Shown: positions 18,666-27,659 of the stretch, one piece after another | Position numbering within the stretch: the stretch's first letter is position 1 | Layout: each line of letters begins with the position of its first letter | Position numbers and translations under genes: made by a program | The notes under the pieces: model-generated | The model's database searches: none | The model's input: only the letters and a program-made list of their open reading frames with translations | Told to the model about the DNA's origin: nothing | Origin: Candidatus Hadarchaeum sp. | Lineage (GTDB): Archaea > Hadarchaeota > Hadarchaeia > Hadarchaeales > Hadarchaeaceae | Assembly: GCA_020725895.1 (NCBI GenBank) | Contig: DYTO01000007.1 | Location: forward strand, 1 to 39,852 | DNA length: 39,852 nucleotides | Direction of reading: 5' to 3'

Positions 18666-19733
18666 TCAATCGATTTTCACGTTTTTAATTCCTTCATTCC
18701 TTTTGAGGACGTGCGCGATTGTTCTCTTTTCGTCGCCTTTCATGTCGTTTATCATGTGCCGCGGCCCAACGGGCAGGTCACTGATTATCTGGTCGAAGAC
18801 TATCCCCAGCGATTCGAGCTTGTTCAGGACGCCGAAGATCTTGTGATATTGCCTTGACGTTGTGAGGATCAGATAATATCCCTTCTCCCTGAAATCTTTC
18901 AACTTCTCGGGTGTCCCATCGAGCACCTCTATGTCCTCGCCTGTCTCGGAGGGTACAGGCACGTGCTTGATCAAAGTCCCGTCCAGGTCGCTGAATATGG
19001 CCCCCTTGTACGTCTTTTTGACGGATTTCGGGACGTGCTCCATCGGGACGGGGATTTGGTTGACCTCTTTTATCTCGGGGTATTCGCTCAGCACTCCATC
19101 CGAATCGCAAACGAGAAGCTTTTGTGAATATTTGTCAATCAGAAATTTCAAGAAAAGGTTCTCGCTGTACGAAGTCAGCAGATACCTTGAAACCACCTCG
19201 AAAACGTTCCTCCTGTCGGCATCTTTCTTTATTATCCGATCAAGGCAGGTGCTATCGGGGGTGTTCAACAAGACGATGAAGTCCAGCTTTTCAAGGATTT
19301 CCGCCCCGCCCAGAATGCAGTTCTCATAGAAAATCACTCCATTTTTCTGGGCCTTGAGCTCCACTTTCATGTCCTTCTTTCCGGTGTTGCGGTCATAGGC
19401 GTCGCTTATCACAACACCTTTGCCGGAAGCCATCTTTTCGATGTCATTGTAAATTTTTTCGAAATCCCACCAGTTGAACTGGTTGGCCGCTTCTAGGTAT
19501 GCGTGCGCGCCCACGAACCATTTCTCCTGAAGCCATCTCTTGCGCTGCTCGGAATCCAACTTGAACCTCCAGTCTCCCGAATAATGAATCGTTGGAATCG
19601 ACTGTTCACCGAGCTCCTTTGCTATCTTGTTGGCGATCGTTGTCTTGCCGGAACCGGCCCTCCCACAAATCCCCACGAGCATCGGCGCCTTCGCCGACTC
19701 CAGCCTGTTAACAATGCCTTCAGTGACCTGCAT
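18666..19733 (-). CDS. P-loop kinase - HAD phosphatase fusion protein
   Basis: 355 aa from the ATG at 19733, preceded by GGTGATAAG inside the end of the upstream gene; an in-frame ATG at 19754 would add 7 residues. The N-terminal domain is uridine-kinase-like: P-loop GICGRAGSGKTT (21-32), HYSGDWRF, VVISDAYDRN and a lid-like arginine stretch. The C-terminal domain is a HAD hydrolase: IFSDLDGTLIKH near residue 247, ILTTSRQYH, and DQIISDLPVGPRH. One chain with a kinase and a phosphatase suggests both steps act on one sugar or on the two ends of a bisphosphate. It overlaps the nucleotidyltransferase gene by 14 bases, linking it to nucleotide-sugar making. Confidence 0.82.
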   Translation of the reverse strand: MQVTEGIVNRLESAKAPMLVGICGRAGSGKTTIANKIAKELGEQSIPTIHYSGDWRFKLDSEQRKRWLQEKWFVGAHAYLEAANQFNWWDFEKIYNDIEKMASGKGVVISDAYDRNTGKKDMKVELKAQKNGVIFYENCILGGAEILEKLDFIVLLNTPDSTCLDRIIKKDADRRNVFEVVSRYLLTSYSENLFLKFLIDKYSQKLLVCDSDGVLSEYPEIKEVNQIPVPMEHVPKSVKKTYKGAIFSDLDGTLIKHVPVPSETGEDIEVLDGTPEKLKDFREKGYYLILTTSRQYHKIFGVLNKLESLGIVFDQIISDLPVGPRHMINDMKGDEKRTIAHVLKRNEGIKNVKID

Positions 19734-20487
19734 TCTTATCACCGAGGTAATCACGAACTTTTTTCAGCATGTCTGGAGTCCCGAACTCGAACATTTGGGA
19801 TAGCGGCAGGGCAAGGGTCTTGACTTTTGAAATATAATTTTTCATTATATCGAAAGTGTAGTCGGGCTTTCCATCGGTTTCGTACGCTTTTGTGTATGCG
19901 ATGGCCTTCAGAAGCGTTGTGTTGTGGCATATCGAAAGTCCCATGAAACCGCCGTAAGTCTCTCTTTTGAGATCCTTGTTCGGGAGAAGACCCGTCACGA
20001 CGCCTTCGTCAACAACTGCCAGCCCTTTCGGGTGGTGGTCAACAATGTAGGGCGGGTTTGGTTTTTGGCTCACCCCAAGGGCGTCGTGGTCCACGGAGAC
20101 GTATTCTTCAATCAGGTAATCGCAAAAAGTTATTATCGTGGGGGAACGCGACGACGCGTAATCCAGCGCCAGGACCAGCGATTTTCCGGGCCCTGCGAGC
20201 TCGGAAACTTTCTCCCTGCTGAAAAGCGGGTTCAATTTGGAATATTTCCCCCTTGCGTAATTCTCGAGGATGTCGGCGCCGTGCCCTGCCGCGATTATTA
20301 TCCTGTCCGAAATGTACTGAAATTTCTGTATCGTGTAGTCTATCGCGCGCATGTTCCCCAGCGGGATCAAGGCCTTGGGGATGTGGTCGGTCTCGGGCCT
20401 GAGCCTTGTGCCTGCTCCTGCAGCCAGTATCACAACGTTGAATTTCTCTCCCCGCACGCTGAAAGAAGGCGCTTTTTTAAACGTCAT
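19720..20487 (-). CDS. sugar-phosphate nucleotidyltransferase
   Basis: 255 aa. VVILAAGAGTRLRPETD followed by IPKALIPLGN (near 18-45) is the nucleotidyltransferase signature LxAGxGTRLxPxTxxxPKxLxP of the RfbA/GlmU type. TFCDYLIEE holds the likely metal aspartate. The protein lacks the C-terminal left-handed helix of GlmU, so it is a single-domain NDP-sugar pyrophosphorylase. The sugar and nucleotide cannot be assigned. First gene of a three-gene operon with the kinase-HAD fusion (overlapping 14 bases) and the B12 radical SAM enzyme. Confidence 0.88.
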   Translation of the reverse strand: MTFKKAPSFSVRGEKFNVVILAAGAGTRLRPETDHIPKALIPLGNMRAIDYTIQKFQYISDRIIIAAGHGADILENYARGKYSKLNPLFSREKVSELAGPGKSLVLALDYASSRSPTIITFCDYLIEEYVSVDHDALGVSQKPNPPYIVDHHPKGLAVVDEGVVTGLLPNKDLKRETYGGFMGLSICHNTTLLKAIAYTKAYETDGKPDYTFDIMKNYISKVKTLALPLSQMFEFGTPDMLKKVRDYLGDKNAGH

Positions 20488-20513
20488 TCCATCATCGAAA
20501 TTCGATGCCTGAG

Positions 20514-20523
20514 ATATTTAAAG
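20514..20523 (-). promoter_or_regulatory. TATA-like box for the nucleotidyltransferase operon
   Basis: CTTTAAATAT on the minus strand, centred about 31 bases before the ATG at 20487; predicts an almost leaderless transcript. Confidence 0.55.
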
Positions 20524-20553
20524 ATGAACTTGATGGGGTCGCGCGTCGAGTAA

Positions 20554-20563
20554 TGCTTAAACC
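20554..20563 (+). promoter_or_regulatory. TATA-like box for the second NulO operon
   Basis: TGCTTAAACC is centred about 23 bases before the ATG at 20581. The gene has no clear ribosome-binding site, in keeping with a leaderless start. Confidence 0.4.
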
Positions 20564-20580
20564 ATACAAAAGAAAGCTAG

Positions 20581-22170
20581 ATGAAGAAGCCGAAAGAAGG
20601 TGATAGAATAAAATATGAGCAGATTTTGGAGCAACTGCGAGATCTATCGGAAAAGAAGATAGATTCGGAGAAATTCGGAGAAAAATTCCAAATAGACGGC
20701 ATGCCTGCCTGGTGGTTCCTATGGTCTTTCGTGAACTCTTCATTCCTGCCGCGACCGTTCAAATCTTTGCTTGAAATCGAAGAAGAAATAAACAACAAAA
20801 AAAACCCCACCTCACTTGAGAAAATAAACTTCGAATTCCGCGAGTTTTTCATGCGAAGGGCGTTGGCGGCCAACGAGATAATAAAATTTTACATCTCAAA
20901 GCGCGGCGGTCGAAAAATCGAAACTGGAGAAAAAGACGTTCTTTTTTTGGCCGTTACCGACAAGATCAATTTAAAAGACGGAAAAATCGAATATGTTGAA
21001 TTTGAAAAAATAATTTCTGAACTGAAAAATGAAAACGTGAAATGTCTGGTTCTAACCGGCGACCCCTTCTCAAAAAACTCTCTTTTCAAACTGAACAAGT
21101 ACGAGTCCTTGATATACGATTACATCACGCCTGATATCCTGAAAATGAGCAAAAAAATCACCAAGGAATTGCGTGAAAAATGGAAAGACCTTGATGAAAA
21201 ATCAAAGATAGATTTGTTCACCTTCAATGGAAATAGTTACTGGAAGTATTTTGAGAACGATATCAATTATTTGTTTTCTAAGGAAGTTTTGTACACACTG
21301 ACAAAATATTACCTGACGATGAAAGATATAATCGAAAATCGCAAGATAAAAGTCGTGTATCTCACGAGCTTCACCAATTTCTACGACCTTTCTTTGCTCG
21401 GCGCTGCACACGAACTCGACAAGAAGGTCGTCTATTCGTCGCACGGTTACACTAGAGGCACTCCTGGAAAATGGAAGTTTATGAAAAATGTTATTTTTGC
21501 CGCGGGCGGCGATGAAAACGTCAAAGACCTTGTGATACGTGATGTCAAAAGAAACCAAATCGTGATAACTGGTTACCCGTTCCTGGATGAGATCGCCAAA
21601 CATCGTGGCAAGCCACCCCAAAAAACAAAGAAAACTGTCGCGCTTCTGACCACGATCGCTGTCGAAAGCAAATTCATCGAAAGGGACGAATACTTCAAGA
21701 TGATTCGCGAAGTACTTGAGCAACTCAAAAAGGTTGAGGAAATCGACAAGGTGGTCATCAAGCTCCATCCAAAGGAAAAATACAGATCAGAATACGAATC
21801 TGCGGCGAAATCAGTTGGGTTGGAAAACGTGGAAATCGTGCAAAAGGGGCCGCTCCATCGGATACTGAGAGAATCGGACCTATTGATCGGTTTCGGCACG
21901 ACGGCGGTTCTCGAGGGACTTATGATGGGCAAGGACGCAATCCATCTGGAAATGCTGGAGACGAGGCCGGTATTCGAATTCACCGAAGCCACCCTTCGGG
22001 TGAAAAAATTGGATGAACTGGCTGGCACTGTCAAAAAAATAATTGCCGACAAAAAATCCCGAACCCAACTGAATGAAAAGAGAGAGAGGTATCTCAAAAA
22101 GGCGTTTTACAGGATTGATGGGCGCGCATATGAGAGAGTCGCAAAGTTGATAAAATCGTTTGTCAAGTGA
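20581..22170 (+). CDS. GT-B-like polysaccharide transferase, A+T-rich
   Basis: 529 aa, lysine-rich. The C-terminal half carries KLHPKEKYRSEYE and ESDLLIGFGTTAVLEGLMMG, like the donor domain of UDP-GlcNAc epimerase-type and capsule-polysaccharide transferases. SSHGYTRGTPGKWK resembles the active-site loop of capsule-type GT-B enzymes. The N-terminal 180 residues have no motif I know, apart from a FLAVTDKINLKDGK segment. Its codons are clearly richer in A and T than those of its neighbours, which suggests separate origin. First gene of the operon that runs to 28651. No membrane segment seen. Confidence 0.6.
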   Translation: MKKPKEGDRIKYEQILEQLRDLSEKKIDSEKFGEKFQIDGMPAWWFLWSFVNSSFLPRPFKSLLEIEEEINNKKNPTSLEKINFEFREFFMRRALAANEIIKFYISKRGGRKIETGEKDVLFLAVTDKINLKDGKIEYVEFEKIISELKNENVKCLVLTGDPFSKNSLFKLNKYESLIYDYITPDILKMSKKITKELREKWKDLDEKSKIDLFTFNGNSYWKYFENDINYLFSKEVLYTLTKYYLTMKDIIENRKIKVVYLTSFTNFYDLSLLGAAHELDKKVVYSSHGYTRGTPGKWKFMKNVIFAAGGDENVKDLVIRDVKRNQIVITGYPFLDEIAKHRGKPPQKTKKTVALLTTIAVESKFIERDEYFKMIREVLEQLKKVEEIDKVVIKLHPKEKYRSEYESAAKSVGLENVEIVQKGPLHRILRESDLLIGFGTTAVLEGLMMGKDAIHLEMLETRPVFEFTEATLRVKKLDELAGTVKKIIADKKSRTQLNEKRERYLKKAFYRIDGRAYERVAKLIKSFVK

Positions 22171-22183
22171 CGATGGTGGAAAT

Positions 22184-23125
22184 GTGAAATCAAGGAAAGT
22201 TGTAGTAACCGGCGGGTGCGGGTTCATCGGATCCAACATGGCGGCCGAACTAGCTAAAGAAAACCACGTGACAGTGATTGACAACTTGAGCAACGGCAGG
22301 GCCGAAAATCTGGCCGATCTGCCAATGCAGAATGTTCAATTGGTGAAGGGCGACATCACGAATTACAATCTTCTGGAAAAAGTCTTGAAAAACAAGGATT
22401 ACGTCTTCCACCAGGCGGCCATGGCGAGCATCGCCGAAAGCTGGGAAAAGCCGAGGGAGGCAAACGAGGCAAACATCACAGGGACCCAGAACATCCTTCG
22501 TGCCGCGGTCAAGAACAAGGTCAAGAAGGTCATCTTCGCGTCCTCCTCCTCTGTTTACGGGGTGCCGAAAAAGGTCCCGATACCAGAGGCGGCTGAGACG
22601 AAACCCCTCTCGCCTTACGGCGCGGCCAAGCTCATCGGTGAACACTACTGCAGGATATACATGGAGGCTTACGGAATGCCGACTGTTTCCCTGCGCTACT
22701 TCAACGTCTACGGGCCGAAACAAAACCTGGACTCACCATACGCTGCCGTGATCCCGAAATTCATCCGATGGGGTTCTGAGGGCGAACCTTTCGAAATATA
22801 CGGCGATGGGAAGCAGACCAGAGATTTCATTTACGTGAAGGATCTTGTCCAGGTCGCCATCCTCGCGGCAGAGTGCAAAAAGTGCGACGGTGAGGTGCTG
22901 AACGTCGGGAGCGGTGAAAAGACCTCGATCAAGCAATTGGGCGAAAAAATCTCAGAGCTTTTGGGCAGGGAATTCAAGGCCAGATATCTTCCGCCTCGCC
23001 TCGGGGACATCAAAAGTTCTCTCGCGGATGTGAGCAAGATGAAAAGTATTCTTGGCTTCAAACCCGCATTCTCGCTGGAGCATGGCCTATCCGAAACGAT
23101 AAAGTTTTTAGGCGGCAGCGAATAG
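22184..23125 (+). CDS. NAD-dependent nucleotide-sugar epimerase/dehydratase (GalE-like)
   Basis: 313 aa from the GTG at 22184, which has GGTGG just before it; an open TTG at 22160 lies inside the preceding gene. Extended SDR features are intact: VTGGCGFIGSN (NAD binding), DNLSNG, SSSSVYG, catalytic YGAAK (Tyr-x3-Lys) and QTRDFIYVKDL. The closest well-known relatives are UDP-glucose/UDP-GlcNAc 4-epimerases. With the following dehydrogenase it would supply UDP-hexosamine or uronic-acid donors for the glycan. Confidence 0.9.
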   Translation: MKSRKVVVTGGCGFIGSNMAAELAKENHVTVIDNLSNGRAENLADLPMQNVQLVKGDITNYNLLEKVLKNKDYVFHQAAMASIAESWEKPREANEANITGTQNILRAAVKNKVKKVIFASSSSVYGVPKKVPIPEAAETKPLSPYGAAKLIGEHYCRIYMEAYGMPTVSLRYFNVYGPKQNLDSPYAAVIPKFIRWGSEGEPFEIYGDGKQTRDFIYVKDLVQVAILAAECKKCDGEVLNVGSGEKTSIKQLGEKISELLGREFKARYLPPRLGDIKSSLADVSKMKSILGFKPAFSLEHGLSETIKFLGGSE

Positions 23126-23135
23126 GGGCGTTGAT

Positions 23136-24464
23136 ATGACTAGTATAAAAAACAAGCTGCTGAACGGCGAGAAGAAAATCGGGATATGGGGCTTGGGTTA
23201 CATCGGGTATTCCTCGATGGCCTACTTCGCGAAGAGCGGCGTGAAGTGCCTCGGCACCGACGTCTCAAAGGTAAAAATCGACGCCGTGAACAATGGGGAA
23301 ATCGCGATCCCGAACCTCGATTACTGGATAGGGTTCAACGTCAAGCCTCTCGCGGAAGCGGGCCTGATGAAGGCGACGCTGAACTGGAGGGAACTGATAA
23401 ACAACGAAGTGGCGGTGCATCTGATCTGCATACCGACCGAAAAGGGCGCAAAACCGTACGACGAGATACTGATCGACGTCATTGAAAAATTGTGCGAGTT
23501 CAAAAAAGTCAAAACCGATCACCCGCCCCTGGTAATCATAGAGAGCACGATAACGCCCAACCGGGTCGATGAACTCATCATCCCGATCCTGGAGAAGCAC
23601 AAGCTGAAGGCCGGGAAGGACATTTTGATCGGGGTGGCGCCCAGGAGGGACTGGTTCGTTTCGCCCGAGAAGACGCTGAAGACCCTTCCGCGGGTCGTCG
23701 GCGGGACAACCAAAGAAACGACAGACATGATGGCGGAGGTTCTGGGGGTGGTCTGCGACACCGTCTTGAAAGCGCCGGACCACAAGCACGCGGCGCTCGT
23801 CAAGAGCATCGAGAACGCGTACCGCCATCTGGACATCACGCTGGCAAACCAGCTTTCAATGGCCTATCCTGGGCTGGACATGAGGACCGTGCTGAGGCTT
23901 GTGGGGACTAAATGGAACATCGGAACATACACCCCATCTTTCGGGACTGGCGGCTACTGCATCCCGCTCGCGCCGCAGTACGTGCTTGAGGGTGCGCCAA
24001 AGGCCGAGGAGTTGACCCTCCTGAAGGAAGCGCTCAGATATGATTTCAACATGCCTGCGAGGGTCGTGGAGCACCTCGCGCGCATCGGGGCGAAGAAAGT
24101 AGGGGTTCTAGGCCTTGCTTACAAGGGCGACTTGAAGGTGGAGATCCTGAGCCCAGCGATAAAAATCGCCGAGGGCTTGAAGAAACACAAGATCGGCGTG
24201 AAGGTCAACGACCCATATTATTCCGCCGATGAAATAAAGAAAATAACTGGCTGTGAGAGCTTTTCATTCCCTGCCGGCATGAACGAGTTCGATGTGCTGC
24301 TGCTGGTCGCCGACCACACCCACTACAAGTCGATTCCGATCAAGAACATCCTTAGCAACATGAAAAACTGCAAACTTATCCTTGACAACACCGGGATTTG
24401 GAAGGGCATAGATTTCGGTAAGATAAAATATCATTTGGCCGGAGACAGCGGCTGGCTCGGGTAG
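23136..24464 (+). CDS. UDP-sugar 6-dehydrogenase (UDP-ManNAc/UDP-Glc dehydrogenase family)
   Basis: 442 aa. N-terminal Rossmann domain IGIWGLGYIGYSS, central IESTITPNRVDE, substrate lysine region ALVKSIENAYR, catalytic cysteine in FGTGGYCIPLAP, and C-terminal GVLGLAYKGD. These are the three domains of NAD-dependent enzymes that oxidise C6 of a UDP-hexose to the uronic acid. Sequence around the active site looks more like WecC-type UDP-N-acetylmannosamine dehydrogenases than UDP-glucose dehydrogenase, but this is a guess. It lies 10 bases after the epimerase and 25 bases before the second neuB. Confidence 0.88.
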   Translation: MTSIKNKLLNGEKKIGIWGLGYIGYSSMAYFAKSGVKCLGTDVSKVKIDAVNNGEIAIPNLDYWIGFNVKPLAEAGLMKATLNWRELINNEVAVHLICIPTEKGAKPYDEILIDVIEKLCEFKKVKTDHPPLVIIESTITPNRVDELIIPILEKHKLKAGKDILIGVAPRRDWFVSPEKTLKTLPRVVGGTTKETTDMMAEVLGVVCDTVLKAPDHKHAALVKSIENAYRHLDITLANQLSMAYPGLDMRTVLRLVGTKWNIGTYTPSFGTGGYCIPLAPQYVLEGAPKAEELTLLKEALRYDFNMPARVVEHLARIGAKKVGVLGLAYKGDLKVEILSPAIKIAEGLKKHKIGVKVNDPYYSADEIKKITGCESFSFPAGMNEFDVLLLVADHTHYKSIPIKNILSNMKNCKLILDNTGIWKGIDFGKIKYHLAGDSGWLG

Positions 24465-24489
24465 TGGCGAAATGCCGGGCGGTGGGAAA

Positions 24490-25509
24490 ATGGACACCGT
24501 GAAAATTGGCAAAAAAGTTGTTGGTAGGAATAATCCGGTCTGTATAGTGGCAGAGATCGCGTCGGCCCACCAGGGGAATCCCGAGACCTGCAAGGAATTG
24601 GTGCGGGAGGTTGCTCGGGCGGGCGCTGACGCCGTGAAGTTCCAAAAATTCAGCGCCGAAGAGCTGGTCGTTTCCGGCCCCAAACAGGAACATTTCAAGA
24701 AGATAGAGCTGGCGGACAGCGAATGGCGCGAGATAATCTCGATCGCGAGAAAATCGGGCCTGGAAGTGATGGCAGACGTTTTCGACGAGAAAAGCTGCGA
24801 CCTCATGGATGAACTCGGTGTGTCGGCGTTCAAGATACACTCGACGGATCTGTCGAACCCTTACATGCTGGCGCACGTCGCTGGAAAAAAGAAGCCGGTT
24901 CTTCTGGGGGTCGGTGGCGGCAAGCCAGAGGAAATCAAAGAGGCGATTGAAATCGTGAAAAAAAACGGGTGTAAGGATATTATGCTAGTCCACGGATTTC
25001 AGGCCTACCCGACGAAACTCGAAGATACAAATTTTGGATTGATTTCTGCATTGAAAGAGAGATTCGGGTTGAATGTAGGTTACCACGATCATGTCGACGC
25101 CGAAAGCGACCTGGCCTTGTTCATGCCCTGCGTCTCGGTAGCTTATGGGGCCTCCTTGGTGGAGAAGCACGTCATACTCAGCAGAAAGGAAAAGGGGCTG
25201 GACTACCAATCGGCGCTCACGCCAGAAGAATTCAAGAGGCTGATCAAGAACATCAGAGAATTTGAAAGAGCGATTGGCCACGGGAAATTCGAATTCTCGG
25301 ATGCCGAGAAGAAGTACCGTGAAGAGGTCAGGAAAAACATCGTCGCAAGGAGAGACATCCCTGCCGGCACCGTGATAACGCTTGAGATGCTGGCTTTCAA
25401 GAGATCGAAGCCCGGGTTGTCGCCTCTTGAAGCGCCGAAAGTCGTGGGCAAAAAAACCAAAGTTAAAATTCTGAAAGATGAAGTCATTAGCCGGGAAAAA
25501 TTGACATGA
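24490..25509 (+). CDS. neuB: NeuB-family nonulosonic acid synthase, copy 2
   Basis: 339 aa from the ATG at 24490, just after GGTGGG; an upstream in-frame ATG at 24472 would add MPGGGK, which is the translated ribosome site. Family blocks: CIVAEIASAHQGNP, AGADAVKFQKFS, SLVEKHVILSR, and a C-terminal SAF domain NIVARRDIPAGTVITLE. Two usual motifs differ: the barrel loop is GYHDHVDAESD where the other copies have GYSGHES or GYSDHTMG, and the first strand ends IASAHQG rather than xGxNHxG. The altered loop suggests a different acceptor sugar. Overlaps the next gene by ATGA. Confidence 0.88.
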   Translation: MDTVKIGKKVVGRNNPVCIVAEIASAHQGNPETCKELVREVARAGADAVKFQKFSAEELVVSGPKQEHFKKIELADSEWREIISIARKSGLEVMADVFDEKSCDLMDELGVSAFKIHSTDLSNPYMLAHVAGKKKPVLLGVGGGKPEEIKEAIEIVKKNGCKDIMLVHGFQAYPTKLEDTNFGLISALKERFGLNVGYHDHVDAESDLALFMPCVSVAYGASLVEKHVILSRKEKGLDYQSALTPEEFKRLIKNIREFERAIGHGKFEFSDAEKKYREEVRKNIVARRDIPAGTVITLEMLAFKRSKPGLSPLEAPKVVGKKTKVKILKDEVISREKLT

Positions 25510-26270
25510 AAACAATTGTTCTCATCGCTGTGCGAATGAAATCGACGAGACTGCCGAAAAAGGCCCTTGCCGAGATAGAAGGGAAGCCTTTGATAAACCA
25601 CCTCATCGAGAGGCTCAAGACTGCCAAAGTTCCGGCATCCCTGGTCCTTTGCACATCCACCCACCAAGACGACTCTGTGCTTGTTGAAATCGCGAAGAAA
25701 GCGGGCGTGAAATGGTTCGGGGGGAGCGAGGATGACGTTCTTGAGAGGTTCATCAGGGCGGCCGAGAGCGAGGGGGCAGACAATATCGTCCGCGCGACAG
25801 GGGACAACCCGCTCACCGACCCGGAGTACATCGACAAGGCGATAACCAAGCATGTGGCCGCGAAAGCCGACTACACTTTCGTCGAGGGGCTTCCAAAGGG
25901 GACTGAGTGCGAGGTGATCTCGGTCAAGGCATTGAAAAAATGCAAGAGCTCGGCCGACAACCCGGAAATGAGCGAGTACATGACTCTTTACTTCAAGAAT
26001 TCGGGGCTCTTCAAAACGGAGAAGATAACCGCGGCGCCCGAAGTCAATCGCCCGCAGTATCGGCTGACCGTGGACGCCCCCGAAGACTTGAAACTGGTGC
26101 GCGAGATCTACGGCCGCCTCTACAGGGGGGGCAGGGTCTTCCCTCTCTCCGATGTCGTGAAGTTCCTGGACGATAACCCGAAACTCGGCGAGATGAACGC
26201 AAACATAAAGCCGAAAGAAGTAAAAATGCAATTCGTCAAGGGGAAGATGAGAATCGTGGAGGGAAAATGA
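25506..26270 (+). CDS. SpsF-like cytidylyltransferase
   Basis: 254 aa. IAVRMKSTRLPKKAL (7-21) is the SpsF/KdsB-type nucleotide-binding signature, followed by LCTSTHQDDS, GGSEDDVLERF and RATGDNPLTDPE with the metal aspartate. The family makes CMP-activated acidic sugars. It directly follows neuB copy 2 with a 4-base overlap, so the pair probably makes and activates the same acid. Confidence 0.87.
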   Translation: MKTIVLIAVRMKSTRLPKKALAEIEGKPLINHLIERLKTAKVPASLVLCTSTHQDDSVLVEIAKKAGVKWFGGSEDDVLERFIRAAESEGADNIVRATGDNPLTDPEYIDKAITKHVAAKADYTFVEGLPKGTECEVISVKALKKCKSSADNPEMSEYMTLYFKNSGLFKTEKITAAPEVNRPQYRLTVDAPEDLKLVREIYGRLYRGGRVFPLSDVVKFLDDNPKLGEMNANIKPKEVKMQFVKGKMRIVEGK

Positions 26271-27659
26271 ATGCCTAAGGTAAGCGTGATTGTCACCGCA
26301 CACAATTATGGGAAATATCTTAGGACTTGCCTGGACAGCGCTCTGAACCAGTCCTACAAGGATTTCGAGGTCATCGTCGTTGACGACGGCTCGACGGACG
26401 ACACGGCGAAGATCCTGAAAGAATACGGCGACAAGATAAGGGTCGTCAGGCTCAGCGGAGTCGGTCTGGCGAGGGCATGCAACAGCGGCGTTGCGCTCGC
26501 GAAGGGCGAATACATCGTGAGGCTGGACGCCGACGATTACTTTGACGAGAACATCCTGCTTATCGAGACGACGTTCCTTGACAACCACCCGGACGTCGAC
26601 CTTGTATACCCCGATTATTTCTTCATAAGCGAGGGCGGCGAAGTCCTCGAACACGTGAGACAGATGAAGGTCGGGGAGGAACTGCGCCTTCTGTACAGGA
26701 ACCCGCTTGCCGCAGGGGCGATGTTCAGGAAGACAAAGTTCGACGACATATGCGGATACACCGAAAAGCCTGGATACACGGAAGACTACGACTTCTGGAT
26801 AAGGTTCGCGACGAAATACAAGGTCGCCAACATAAACCTCCCCCTCATGTACTACAGGCGGCACGGCGGCAGCATGTCCGCGAACAGGCACTGGAAGACG
26901 GGGGCGAGGAGGCTGGTGAAGAAGGAATTCGTGGAGACCCGGCTTAAAAACGTCCTGAAGAAAACGAAGATCCTCGGGATAATCCCCGCTCGCGGCGAGT
27001 CCAGGATCGATGGAGGGAAGCTGGCGCTCAGGGACCTCAACGGCAAGTCTCTGATCGCCTACACCATTGAAGAGGCGCTCAAGTGCAAACTTCTGGACCG
27101 CGTGATAGTCTCAACCGAGGACAGGGAAATCGCGGACGTCGCGAAGAAATACGGCGCCGAAGTCCCGTTCTTGCGCCCGAAGGAGTTGACGGGGCCTGAG
27201 ATCCCGGTAGAGAGCGTCGTCCTGCACGCGCTGGAATTTCTCGCCAAAGAAAAATACGAGCCGGACATAATCGCGATACTCCACGTCGTCTCGCCCCTCA
27301 AGAATGAGGAGCACATCACCGAGGCAATCCATACGATGCTGATATTCAACACTGACACCGTGATAAGCGCTACCCCGGACAAGTCGTTCCACTGGAGGCC
27401 CGACACGCACGGCCTTTCGCCGCTCTTCGAGAAGAGGCTCCTGATGTACGAGAGGGAGATGCTATACAGGGAGAACGGCGCGATATATCTTGTGAAGAGG
27501 GATGTCCTGGAGAAGAAGAAAAACGTGATTGGAAAAACTGTCGCACACATCGAAATGCTTCCGGAGGAATCAATCCACATAGACTCGGAGCATGACTTTT
27601 GGCTGGCTGAACAAATCCTGAAAAGAAAACCGAAGAAGGGGGCCTCGAAACGAAGATAG
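26271..27659 (+). CDS. GT2 glycosyltransferase - CMP-sugar synthetase fusion
   Basis: 462 aa. Residues 1 to about 225 are a family 2 glycosyltransferase: VSVIVTAHNYGKYLRTCLD, VVDDGSTDDTAKIL, the DXD-type RLDADDYF, and TEDYDFWIRF. From about 240 a NeuA-type cytidylyltransferase starts: ILGIIPARGESRIDGGK, VIVSTEDREIA, EVPFLRPKE, ending SIHIDSEHDFWLAE. The signature has RGESRIDGGK where NeuA usually has GGSKxxPxKN, so nucleotide binding may be altered. One chain could both activate a nonulosonic acid and transfer a sugar. The ATG directly abuts the spsF-like stop, and neuB copy 3 follows with overlap. Confidence 0.87.
   Translation: MPKVSVIVTAHNYGKYLRTCLDSALNQSYKDFEVIVVDDGSTDDTAKILKEYGDKIRVVRLSGVGLARACNSGVALAKGEYIVRLDADDYFDENILLIETTFLDNHPDVDLVYPDYFFISEGGEVLEHVRQMKVGEELRLLYRNPLAAGAMFRKTKFDDICGYTEKPGYTEDYDFWIRFATKYKVANINLPLMYYRRHGGSMSANRHWKTGARRLVKKEFVETRLKNVLKKTKILGIIPARGESRIDGGKLALRDLNGKSLIAYTIEEALKCKLLDRVIVSTEDREIADVAKKYGAEVPFLRPKELTGPEIPVESVVLHALEFLAKEKYEPDIIAILHVVSPLKNEEHITEAIHTMLIFNTDTVISATPDKSFHWRPDTHGLSPLFEKRLLMYEREMLYRENGAIYLVKRDVLEKKKNVIGKTVAHIEMLPEESIHIDSEHDFWLAEQILKRKPKKGASKRR

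Noticed and set aside
25203-26891. 562-codon open frame on the minus strand
   Set aside because: It lies opposite the cytidylyltransferase and the start of the GT2 fusion, both with clear motifs. Its translation is rich in Val, Arg, Leu and His in the way of a shadow frame and has no recognisable domain.
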